A stretch of DNA of 64,000 nt. Source: UBA1351 sp963677885. Lineage in GTDB: Bacteria; Bacillota; Clostridia; Lachnospirales; Vallitaleaceae. The notes below the pieces were generated by a model that was not told where the DNA came from, searched no databases, and worked only from the letters and a program-made list of their open reading frames with translations. The translations under genes and the position numbers were made by a program. Positions 52,433 to 60,767 of the stretch are shown piece by piece. Positions within the stretch are counted from its first letter, which is position 1. Every line of letters begins with the position of its first letter. The stretch lies in NCBI GenBank assembly GCA_963677885.1, contig OY782500.1, positions 372,001-436,000 on the forward strand, in the 5' to 3' direction.

Positions 52433-53566
52433 TTATAACTTATAATACTCAACTATCCCCTTTGAAAAATCACTTTTCTTTTCATTAAATAAGTGATTCA
52501 ATTCTTTTCGCACTTCCCGAAAATGATCAGTTCCTTCCCCAATACTTACAAAAAAACTCATAAGCTCTTCAACGTTGCTTATCTTAATCCCAGGCATATA
52601 GTCTAAAGGCTCTTCAACGTGGTAGCCATACTTATAATCATCAAGTCTATCGATAACAAAACCTATAGGTTTATCAAGTAATAAGTAATCAGTATACACA
52701 GAAGAAATATCAGTAATAAGCCCATGACTCAAGCCAAGCAATCCATATAGAGGAATATGAAGCTTTCTCATCACGTCGTTGTCAATAATCAATATGCACT
52801 CGTAACCCTCTGTATTAACTAACTTTATCTTTTCCATAGGATGTGGTTTATAAATAAGCAGCATCTTGTTTTGCATGAGGTACTGATTCAGTTCGCTCAA
52901 TTGGTCAGCTGTCAAACTATCGATGCATATACCATTTTCTTCAGATGAGAACTCACTTGTTCCATTCTTCTTTGTATGAAAGGTTGGTAGCCACATAACA
53001 ATCTTCTTTTTATCTAGCTTTAAGACTTCTCTAATCCTGTCTCTAATAGGTTCACTTGTCAACCAATCATTTCTAGGATTACCCAGATTTAGAATCATCT
53101 CTTTAGGATATCCAAAATTTTTTACCCTGTTATTTCTAAAAAAATCACTGCTGCAATGTAAATAATCTACATGATTAATCATATCAACATGTGTCGTTTT
53201 TTTTAGTCCTGACCCATGCCAGAGGTTAACAAATATCTCACCATGATTTGGTTTGACTTCAGGTAATCTATGAGAAAAAAAGCCATATTTTCCACGATAG
53301 AGATAATAATATTTGTATAGTTTTAAGTAGAACCTTTGGGGACTCAAGTGGATGAACTTAACGTTTGGGATATTTATATCCTGAAAATGTTCAGGCCTGT
53401 CAACATACCATATCATTTTGTATTTGATATTGTAATCATGTTTTATCAAATATTCAAACAGAGCTCTCGAATTATCAGAAAAATCACTATGACTCTCAAA
53501 TAATATAATATTTCCAACTGGTAATAATGATAAGAGCCCATGTACCAGTCTCTGTAAACCCGTCAT
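52433..53566 (-). CDS. CDP-glycerol glycerophosphotransferase family protein (TagB/TagF-like)
   Basis: 377 residues. ILFESHSDFSDNSRALFEYL, WHGSGLKKTTHVD, LLIYKPHPME, ITDISSVYTDYLLLD and GFVIDRLDDY match the same blocks as the 44980 gene, so the two are paralogues. GGAGGATTCT-ATG. It would add polyol-phosphate units to the polymer. A 105-base gap upstream contains only a weak hairpin (aagcagg/cctgctt). Confidence 0.9.
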   Translation of the reverse strand: MTGLQRLVHGLLSLLPVGNIILFESHSDFSDNSRALFEYLIKHDYNIKYKMIWYVDRPEHFQDINIPNVKFIHLSPQRFYLKLYKYYYLYRGKYGFFSHRLPEVKPNHGEIFVNLWHGSGLKKTTHVDMINHVDYLHCSSDFFRNNRVKNFGYPKEMILNLGNPRNDWLTSEPIRDRIREVLKLDKKKIVMWLPTFHTKKNGTSEFSSEENGICIDSLTADQLSELNQYLMQNKMLLIYKPHPMEKIKLVNTEGYECILIIDNDVMRKLHIPLYGLLGLSHGLITDISSVYTDYLLLDKPIGFVIDRLDDYKYGYHVEEPLDYMPGIKISNVEELMSFFVSIGEGTDHFREVRKELNHLFNEKKSDFSKGIVEYYKL

Positions 53567-53671
53567 AGAATCCTCCTCATTGGTGTATATGCAGAAAGCA
53601 GGCTTTCACGGAAATCCTGCTTAAAACACTAATATTATACATTATACCATAATTTATTCTCGAATCGTAAA

Positions 53672-54880
53672 CTATTTGATATTGATTCTTACATAATCAT
53701 GTAAATGGTCGACAATTCTATGCATATCAGTTTTTGAGGCAAATTCCAAAAATATAATTCCCAACGTATAATGAGTTAAATTGCCCAGCTCAATCACATC
53801 ACCCTTTTGACTGTAGAGAAACACTTCCCTTACTTCATCCTTGATCAGGGATAAGTCAACTCCCTGAAAAACACCTGATTGACTTGCATGCAAGACACAA
53901 GCTGCCATATAAGTGTCATCTTCAGTGCCATACCCCACCTTAATCCGGTAGTCATATGGTAAGCCTAATGCGCACTTTATGGAAGCCTCAATCATATCGA
54001 ACCCAGATAATCTATAAAGAAAATCTGGGATCATATTGCCTCCATTTCGTGGACCCAACTCAATAATATTTATCTTGCCTTCTTTACTAATAATGACCTC
54101 AATGTTAAATCCACCAAATTCAATATCAAGATCACTAATGAGCCGCTGTATCTGGTTCTTGACTTCATCAATCCTATCCTGATAATCATCCAAAGGATAA
54201 CTGGTGCCAGTAGGGACAAATGGGTTTACTTTCAGACACTTGTGACCGTTTAGAAATCCCCAGAAAACAATTTTTCCACCAATAACAAAACAGTCACCGG
54301 ATATCATATGTTTATGTTCTTGTACAATATAGGTTTCCATTATGATTTTACAGGATTTTGAATAAGCCATTGCATAATCAAAGGCTCTCTGCAAACCTTC
54401 CATAGAACCAACTTTAGTCACACCTTTCGAACCGGCAGAATCAACAGGTTTCACCATGAGTGGAAAAGATAACTTTTCAGCATTTGTCAAACAGTCATCA
54501 TAATTCTCGACCATATAGCTTATTGGACTCTGAAATCCATTTTCAGTCAAATACCTTCTAAATAAGTCTTTATATCCTAGTATCTCGACAGATTTATATG
54601 GATTCCCAGGTAACCCAAGTTCATTTGCAACAAAGGCTGCTATAGGAGCAGCCGGGTCTGATGCATATGACAAAATTCCATCAATGCTTTCAGACTTAGC
54701 CACTTCTAGTACTTCGTACTTGTCTGTTGTGCTTGTTTGATAAAACTTATCAGCTACGTACTGACCAGGGTTATCCGGTAAATAATCACATAATATGGTT
54801 ATAAAGCCCAACTCTTTTGCCTTTTTGATCGCAATTATTTGCTGTGGAGAACCACCTAGAAGCATTATTTTTAATGGCAT
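53672..54880 (-). CDS. ATP-grasp domain protein (carboxylate-amine ligase type)
   Basis: 402 residues. N-terminal Rossmann part (IMLLGGSPQQIIAIKKAKEL), then ATP-grasp (about 110-310) with the ATP lysine in LMVKPVDSAGSKGVTKV and the metal site IEVIISKEGKINIIELGPRNGG. The family joins a carboxylate to an amine (PurK, CarB, BacD-like). In surface-glycan loci it often amidates or aminoacylates a sugar acid. Substrate unknown. Confidence 0.88.
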   Translation of the reverse strand: MPLKIMLLGGSPQQIIAIKKAKELGFITILCDYLPDNPGQYVADKFYQTSTTDKYEVLEVAKSESIDGILSYASDPAAPIAAFVANELGLPGNPYKSVEILGYKDLFRRYLTENGFQSPISYMVENYDDCLTNAEKLSFPLMVKPVDSAGSKGVTKVGSMEGLQRAFDYAMAYSKSCKIIMETYIVQEHKHMISGDCFVIGGKIVFWGFLNGHKCLKVNPFVPTGTSYPLDDYQDRIDEVKNQIQRLISDLDIEFGGFNIEVIISKEGKINIIELGPRNGGNMIPDFLYRLSGFDMIEASIKCALGLPYDYRIKVGYGTEDDTYMAACVLHASQSGVFQGVDLSLIKDEVREVFLYSQKGDVIELGNLTHYTLGIIFLEFASKTDMHRIVDHLHDYVRINIK

Positions 54881-54907
54881 ATTTTTCTTCGCCTTTCTAT
54901 AATTAGC

Positions 54908-56011
54908 CTATTTTCCAATCTCATCGATCTTATCCTGAATAAATTTCGCATATGTATCATTGACTGGTATATCCATCTGCACCTCTAGATTCAATATATC
55001 TTGTAATGAGTTCATTTCAATAATTTTAAAACCACTGTTGGTAATTGCGATATCATAACCTATATAAATCAACTGTGGATGATAGTTTCCCATTTCCTTT
55101 AGTTTCTCATTAATCATATTCCAATGTTTTAATTGACCTTCAATTGCTTTTCCAGTATCAGGATGATGGGTCCACTGCTTAAAATTCACCTTACGGCTCA
55201 TATAACCATGAGTAATAATCTTCCCTGTATTAGTGTCTATTGCTGCCATCAGGCCACCTTGCCCGATATTATCAACTGTACCTGACTTGCTGGTTCCAAA
55301 TCTAACAAAACCTGAAACGATATGGGTTTCATTATTAACTCTAACCGTCAAAATCCGAACTGTAGTCGTACTAAAGGGATTAATTGCTCTTAAACTGTCT
55401 TCTGACTGAACATACTCTGTTATGCAATATCCATTTGAATTCTCAAGCCATATTATTAAGTCTTTCTCAGAAATACCATTATTGTTAATGATAAACCCTT
55501 CATTTTTATATTCTAATCGCGTAAAACCATCTCCACCACTTCCGCTATAGGGCTTACATGCTAATACTCTTTTTTCTTTAAGTAGGTTAATGATTGAAGC
55601 AAAATCAAGCTTAGAATCATCAGGTAAATCAGGAAGACCGACAACATTGTCCTTATTTACTTGATAATAATAATCAGGAAGGTATTCTTTAAAAGGTGCC
55701 AGAATATAACGAATAGTAATTTTGTCATCAATCCATCGTGTGTAGTAGCCATTAACTGGATGGAGACGATAATACTTGAACTCAGGAATTAAATATTGAT
55801 TAGTTTTTTTCTCAAGTAGCTCTTTATAGGTCAGAGAATAATATCCTTTTTTGATACTTTTTATTCTAAACCAGTATGATAAGTCCGATTTCCTCTCGAG
55901 CTCCCTACGAATACCTTTAGCATAATTTCTTGCCGAGATATAACTGTATCCCCGTCTAATTAATATCATAATAATGACTTTTTGCACTTGATTCCATATT
56001 TTCCTAAACAT
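54908..56011 (-). CDS. sugar-transfer-associated ATP-grasp protein (PF14397-like)
   Basis: 367 residues. The ATP-grasp part has ACKPYSGSGGDGFTRLEY, TTTVRILTVRVN and YIGYDIAITNSGFKIIEMNS, the pattern of PF14397, found in capsule loci. Basic N-terminus. The ATG at 56011 has GAGGTGATT upstream; the frame reaches 56101 but overlaps the previous gene. It may form an amide on the polymer, together with the ATP-grasp gene downstream. Precise role unknown. Confidence 0.85.
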   Translation of the reverse strand: MFRKIWNQVQKVIIMILIRRGYSYISARNYAKGIRRELERKSDLSYWFRIKSIKKGYYSLTYKELLEKKTNQYLIPEFKYYRLHPVNGYYTRWIDDKITIRYILAPFKEYLPDYYYQVNKDNVVGLPDLPDDSKLDFASIINLLKEKRVLACKPYSGSGGDGFTRLEYKNEGFIINNNGISEKDLIIWLENSNGYCITEYVQSEDSLRAINPFSTTTVRILTVRVNNETHIVSGFVRFGTSKSGTVDNIGQGGLMAAIDTNTGKIITHGYMSRKVNFKQWTHHPDTGKAIEGQLKHWNMINEKLKEMGNYHPQLIYIGYDIAITNSGFKIIEMNSLQDILNLEVQMDIPVNDTYAKFIQDKIDEIGK

Positions 56012-56021
56012 ATAATCACCT

Positions 56022-56918
56022 CTATTTCTTCTTATAGCTTTCGTAATAGGCCAGATAGGCTTCTTCGGAATCCCAATTTTCGAAAAGTTTTTCCCAATCA
56101 TCTACGGGGCACTGATGCATTACTTCGTCATCTAAAACTTCGAAAAACTCTTGATATTCAATAACCTTTGCCCCCAATCGTTCTAGATGAGTAGTCGGCC
56201 AATGACCACAGTCACAGATACTATAACCGCTCTCTTTCAATCGGATACAAATGGCTGCAAATGCATATTTGGATGCGTTACTGATACTTCCATACTTAGT
56301 CTCTATCAGAAAATATCGCCCTTCATTATATCCTATCAAACCACCGACTAAATCTCCGTCTTGCCAAACTTCAATTGAATGTGAATATCCAGCGGCAAAC
56401 AATTCCCTATATAAACCCATGCGTTCATCTGTTAGCCAGACATATCCTTCGTGGCTGTCTCTGCATCCCATTAAAACGCTGTCATAAGCCTGATCTACTG
56501 TAATATCCATAATATGCTTTTTGAAAATATTTTTTACAGCTCTATCGATCTTAACCGCTTCTAAAGGTACAATACACCTCTTGTCAGCAATCCACCAAAG
56601 GTAGGGATCTTTGTCTGTAAAAAATGGAAGTATTCCTCTCCGGACGCCTTCAACATATCTTTCTACGCTCAGTTGTCCTCCATAGGCCAATAAATAGGCT
56701 AGTGGACCAAATCGCAGTCTCTGAATAGCCATTTCAAAATCCGGAAACACAGAATCATAGGAGGACAGTTTTACCACTCCCCTATACTTGATTCTTTTAG
56801 GCATATAATGATCCATAAGCTTTGATCCCTTATATAATATCCTTTTAATAATTCCCAAGAACTTTTCGGGCATAATTCTCTTGATCAGCCCTTTTATTTT
56901 TTTCATGTACCCTCTCAT
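56022..56918 (-). CDS. leucyl/phenylalanyl-tRNA-protein transferase-like (Aat family)
   Basis: 298 residues, with about 60 extra N-terminal residues that are basic. Family blocks: GILPFFTDKDPYLWWIADKR, ITVDQAYDSVLMGC, HSIEVWQDGDLVGGLIGY and LERLGAKVIEYQEF. Aat adds Leu or Phe from tRNA to protein N-termini. The Glu of the FxxExxxS block is kept (FLIETKYG), but the Gln of the usual DCQ is Gly here (DCGH). Aat is uncommon in Firmicutes and here lies in a wall-polymer locus, so a different acceptor is possible. Confidence 0.8.
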   Translation of the reverse strand: MRGYMKKIKGLIKRIMPEKFLGIIKRILYKGSKLMDHYMPKRIKYRGVVKLSSYDSVFPDFEMAIQRLRFGPLAYLLAYGGQLSVERYVEGVRRGILPFFTDKDPYLWWIADKRCIVPLEAVKIDRAVKNIFKKHIMDITVDQAYDSVLMGCRDSHEGYVWLTDERMGLYRELFAAGYSHSIEVWQDGDLVGGLIGYNEGRYFLIETKYGSISNASKYAFAAICIRLKESGYSICDCGHWPTTHLERLGAKVIEYQEFFEVLDDEVMHQCPVDDWEKLFENWDSEEAYLAYYESYKKK

Positions 56919-56955
56919 AATCCTTCTCTAACCTCTCTAGTCTTGCTCTTGTCTT

Positions 56956-58098
56956 CTAGTTCAAATTATACGCGGTTATCCCAAGGTTCACAATCTCGAA
57001 AAAACCCTTGACAACAGACTCACGAACCCATAAGGGAATCTCAACATCTCCATCATTGCCAAATGTAGCTGTCATACCACTGATAGTCCTAAAATCATCT
57101 AGGAAGTCCTTGTAGCCTATATAATCATTGTATTTTGAGTCCGTGTTACGCAAATTGATGGCTTCAACCAACTCACAAAATCTGTCTTTACCACCGTAAT
57201 AGTCGACAAATAATCTAAAGCGATTTATGAAACCATTATTATAATACCATATAATGCCGTCTGAAGTTAATAAATGTTCGCCCTTCATAACCACGGCAAT
57301 ATTTGTGCCATCTACATCTGCTAATAGGTCATCTAAAGGGAATGAATACTCATATCCTAGCAATTGTTCCTTGGTAAAATTAATGATTGATTCATTATCA
57401 ATGGAGCTATCACTACCTGCATATCTTGAAGCATCTGACATAAAGGTCTCAATATCTCCACCAAAGCTCCATAAAACATCATAATACTCCTCTTCATACT
57501 CGGTGTCTGACCGCTCAGAGTAGATTAGGTCAATAACAGCAAACATATGCAGCAGATCAACTTTCTTTCCTGCTATATAAAACTCAATTTCAGAAATCGC
57601 TTTCGATATCTTTTCGAGTTCTTCAACATCTCCAGCTAATGGATCAAATAAGGGCGCTTCACTTTCCGGTTTACCCATATGATGATTCCACATCAGAGCC
57701 TTAAAATTTGTTCCCTTATATCCAAATCTATCCGTTCTTAGATAATACAATACTAGATTATTAATTTCTTCCTCATCATTTGTGTATTTTTTTATGATTT
57801 TTTCCATCCTCTGTATAGGTTCTATGATCAACTCTAAGTCTTTATTACTGACTTCCTGGAAAATTTCATCACTTTCATCTACATCAACTACAGCATGGTC
57901 AGATTGCGTCACCGTTTCATTATTTTCATCTGCTTCCTTTTCATTTTGATTGGGTTCAACCTGCTGACTTTTTAGATATTCAGCAGCCTCAACTGTCTTA
58001 TACTCGTCAAGCTCTTGCAGATTACACCCTGTAAAATTACTTATGATACATAGAAACAAGATGATTAGATTCTTTTTATTCAAAACTGGTACTTTCAT
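56956..58098 (-). CDS. lipoprotein of unknown function, paralogue of 35198-36247
   Basis: 380 residues. The ATG at 58098 (AGAAGGG about ten bases before) gives a lipoprotein signal, LIILFLCIISNFTGCNL, with the lipobox cysteine at about residue 26. An acidic linker follows (QPNQNEKEADENNET), then the block order shared with 35198-36247: RFGYKGTNF, DLLHMFAVIDLIYSE, GDIETFMSDASRY and LLADVDGTNIAV. A perfect plus-strand promoter overlaps the longer reading frame upstream, which argues for this start. Confidence 0.8.
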   Translation of the reverse strand: MKVPVLNKKNLIILFLCIISNFTGCNLQELDEYKTVEAAEYLKSQQVEPNQNEKEADENNETVTQSDHAVVDVDESDEIFQEVSNKDLELIIEPIQRMEKIIKKYTNDEEEINNLVLYYLRTDRFGYKGTNFKALMWNHHMGKPESEAPLFDPLAGDVEELEKISKAISEIEFYIAGKKVDLLHMFAVIDLIYSERSDTEYEEEYYDVLWSFGGDIETFMSDASRYAGSDSSIDNESIINFTKEQLLGYEYSFPLDDLLADVDGTNIAVVMKGEHLLTSDGIIWYYNNGFINRFRLFVDYYGGKDRFCELVEAINLRNTDSKYNDYIGYKDFLDDFRTISGMTATFGNDGDVEIPLWVRESVVKGFFEIVNLGITAYNLN

Positions 58099-58190
58099 TC
58101 GTATGTACCCTTCTGGTTCTTCCTCTTTTACATTTTCCAGATTGCCATCAATAAACAAAACTCGTTGTAAAAGTAAAATGCTATTAACAT

Positions 58191-58220
58191 TTGACATTTC
58201 TGATGATTTCTAACTATAAT
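58191..58220 (+). promoter_or_regulatory. consensus promoter of the HTH gene
   Basis: TTGACA (58191-58196), 18 bases, TATAAT (58215-58220), both perfect. Confidence 0.75.
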
Positions 58221-58254
58221 AAGATAAGATAATTAATAGGAGAAAAGTTATACA

Positions 58255-58677
58255 ATGGACAAACATACTATAGGGCTTGAGTCCGACCTCGACAGGATAG
58301 AAAATATCGATGACTTCATTCACCTCAATAAAAAACATCTAAATACTGAGGATTTTCATTCCTATCTTATTGAAATGGTCAAACTTTCAGGATTAACCAT
58401 TAAAGACATCATAGCAGGAACCTATATTGACCAATCATACTGCTATCAGATTTTTCGCGGAATCCGTATTCCTAACCGAGATAAGATCATTCAGTTATGC
58501 TTTGCCATGAATTTAGATCTTCAGAAGGTTAACCGACTTCTTAAACTTGCAGGTAAAAATCCTTTATATGTCAAAGACCTGAGAGACGCCATCATAACCT
58601 TTGCACTTAAAAAATCCAAGTCCCTTGATGAACTGGAAACGCTTCTCTCTGACAAGAACCAGGATTCCCTTTGTTAA
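58255..58677 (+). CDS. helix-turn-helix (XRE-like) protein
   Basis: 140 residues. The XRE-like core is LTIKDIIAGTYIDQSYCYQIFRG followed by IPNRDKIIQLCFAMNLDLQKVNRLLKLAG. The C-terminal LYVKDLRDAIITFALKKSKS is common to clostridial proteins of this kind that sit near FHA or kinase genes. It is convergent with the FHA gene, and their ends overlap by four bases. It probably regulates the neighbouring genes. Confidence 0.78.
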   Translation: MDKHTIGLESDLDRIENIDDFIHLNKKHLNTEDFHSYLIEMVKLSGLTIKDIIAGTYIDQSYCYQIFRGIRIPNRDKIIQLCFAMNLDLQKVNRLLKLAGKNPLYVKDLRDAIITFALKKSKSLDELETLLSDKNQDSLC

Positions 58678-59552
58678 TTACGGATAAAACTGATTTCTTG
58701 CTCTCCGATTCGTATAATATCTCCACTTCTTAGAGCTAATTCCTCTCCTGCCACAATTGTCTGTTCGTTGACAAACGTATGATTCTTGGTACTCAGATCC
58801 CTAATCTTATATTCGTCTCCACAAGATTCAATAATTGCATGCTTTCTGCTCACTGTCGGATCACCAATAGCTAAATCACATTTCCGATCATCTCTTCCAA
58901 TAATAAATGAATCTTTTTCAATATTATAAACAACGTCTCTGTTATACATCCTTAGATGCAACTCGATACTAGTTTTTTGATCCTTAGAAGACAGCACTTT
59001 ATTTGCTTTATTTTGCTGACTTATCATTATGCCTTCCCTAATTTCTGAAAAATCTATCTTATGATCTTCCAGTTCACGCAAAAGTTTATGAAATTTAAGT
59101 ATAAGCTCTGGATCTTCGACTTTAATTAGTAAATCTTGAATCAAATCCTTTAATCCACTTCTAATTGATTTAAAAGATTTGTTTACAGGTAAATAAACTA
59201 GACCTACTTGATCTTCTTTACTGACGTATAAACGTTCTATGCTTAGATCAAGATGGCTAGTACTCAAAAATGGATACTCTTCAATCTGACTTATTGCCTC
59301 AACAATATGACAAACTAGTCTGTATACTTTATAGTCTCTATCCTTACCCTTCACTTCAAGCCTCAACCAATCTTCCAAACCTAGTCCTTCATTTCTTTCG
59401 AAGAGTAATAGATTTTCTTCATGTTGACACTTCATTATATAGCTAATACCTGCATATTGAAGACAATTTACCTGGTCTTCATCTATTTTCTCATCTTCAT
59501 CAATTTGATATACAAGATATGCATATCTCATTCGATCAATTACAAAACCCAT
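58674..59552 (-). CDS. FHA-domain protein with DUF6382-like N-terminus
   Basis: 292 residues. The C-terminal FHA domain (about 215-290) has all phosphothreonine-binding signatures: IIGRDDRKCDLAI, TVSRKHAII and NHTFVN. The N-terminal 180 residues resemble the kinase-like DUF6382/EssB-type region without catalytic residues. Such proteins sit next to CpaE-like ATPases in clostridial Tad-type or secretion loci. GGGAGGTAGTC-ATG fixes the start at 59552. Confidence 0.85.
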   Translation of the reverse strand: MGFVIDRMRYAYLVYQIDEDEKIDEDQVNCLQYAGISYIMKCQHEENLLLFERNEGLGLEDWLRLEVKGKDRDYKVYRLVCHIVEAISQIEEYPFLSTSHLDLSIERLYVSKEDQVGLVYLPVNKSFKSIRSGLKDLIQDLLIKVEDPELILKFHKLLRELEDHKIDFSEIREGIMISQQNKANKVLSSKDQKTSIELHLRMYNRDVVYNIEKDSFIIGRDDRKCDLAIGDPTVSRKHAIIESCGDEYKIRDLSTKNHTFVNEQTIVAGEELALRSGDIIRIGEQEISFIRN

Positions 59553-59607
59553 GACTACCTCCCACAAAAACCTCACAGCAACTAAATCCTATACAAAAGC
59601 CCTCCAT

Positions 59608-60546
59608 TTATAAATAATAATTATATGCAATAAGCAATAATACATTGGCAGTTGAGGATTCTGTATTTATATTACCATGCCTATTTTCAAACAAAGGGTC
59701 AAAAGACAAATTATACGAATCTCTAAAATACTCCTCTGATTCGTTTTGTACGATACCTTGTCTAGACATTGGATTCCTTAAAAGAATAGTTTTGTTCGTA
59801 AACTCACCTAACCATGCCTCTTCTTCATTATTTTTCAACTGGCTAATGGCCCTGACTCCATTAGAATCACCTTTAGTCAAAAGCAGTACATGGTCACATA
59901 TACCAAAGAATTGTTTGGCCACTTCCTTACTTAGGCCTTCCAGATTAACAACTATTATGTCGGTCTCTCCTGTGACCCCATAGTTCTTTAGCATACGAAT
60001 GATTCCTTGTTTTCCATCTTGATTCATCTTAAGAAGTTCCTGAGAATATAATCCAATATGATTAATTTGGTTTTTCTCCATAATATGATGATCCCATTCA
60101 CTACCCACATATATGACTTCCTTGCCCTCTTTCATAAGAAGCTTGGTTAATAATATGGATATTGAAGTTTTACCCACTCCACCTGTAGGAGAATATACAC
60201 AGATGGTTTTTACTTGATGACTATCCTGAATTTTTGAGGCCAGCAATTGAGCAATATCCTTAACTTTCGAATACTTATGAATAACATCACACCTACCATA
60301 ATGCAGCGATTGGTCTCGGCTCAATAAAATAATATCATAAAAACCCCAATCAAACATATCTTCATGAAATAAATCTTCCTCAATCAGAAGAATATCCTTG
60401 TTGCTTTTGAGTAGAAATCTATCTGAGAACAGTTTACTTTTTGACTTAAAACGATGAATAGGAACATCCAAAGCTCTAATATTTCTATGATTCATAAAAT
60501 GATTGCAAAAGACTTCACTTGCAACAAGCAGCATTATACTATACAT
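59608..60546 (-). CDS. CpaE/TadZ-like P-loop ATPase
   Basis: 312 residues. N-terminal receiver-like region without a clear phospho-Asp, then a MinD/ParA fold: deviant Walker A SPTGGVGKTSISILL (about 118-132) and IIVVNLEGLSKE in place of Walker B. CpaE/TadZ proteins position Tad pili. No other tad gene is visible in the window, so the system may lie beyond the right edge or may be different. 31 bases before the FHA gene. Confidence 0.8.
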   Translation of the reverse strand: MYSIMLLVASEVFCNHFMNHRNIRALDVPIHRFKSKSKLFSDRFLLKSNKDILLIEEDLFHEDMFDWGFYDIILLSRDQSLHYGRCDVIHKYSKVKDIAQLLASKIQDSHQVKTICVYSPTGGVGKTSISILLTKLLMKEGKEVIYVGSEWDHHIMEKNQINHIGLYSQELLKMNQDGKQGIIRMLKNYGVTGETDIIVVNLEGLSKEVAKQFFGICDHVLLLTKGDSNGVRAISQLKNNEEEAWLGEFTNKTILLRNPMSRQGIVQNESEEYFRDSYNLSFDPLFENRHGNINTESSTANVLLLIAYNYYL

Positions 60547-60686
60547 CCCAAAACCTTCCTATTAAAGACTTATATGATGAAGCCGCAAAAGTAAACGACT
60601 TCATCATAGCAGATTTCATGTAGATACTCTCCTCACTACAATAGCACTGAAATCTATATATGCACCTTAATTATATAATGTGAACT

Positions 60687-60726
60687 TAGGGAAACACAGT
60701 GCACTTTGCACACTATGTTTCCCTCT
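60687..60726 (-). terminator. terminator of the large SLH gene
   Basis: agggaaaca-cagtgcactttgcacacta-tgtttccct stem with an inner gtgca/tgcac pair; modest T content after it. The 60547-60767 gap shows nothing else. Confidence 0.6.
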
Positions 60727-60767
60727 TGATTAAATTTATGGTTGATTCATTGATATGACAATGATGT

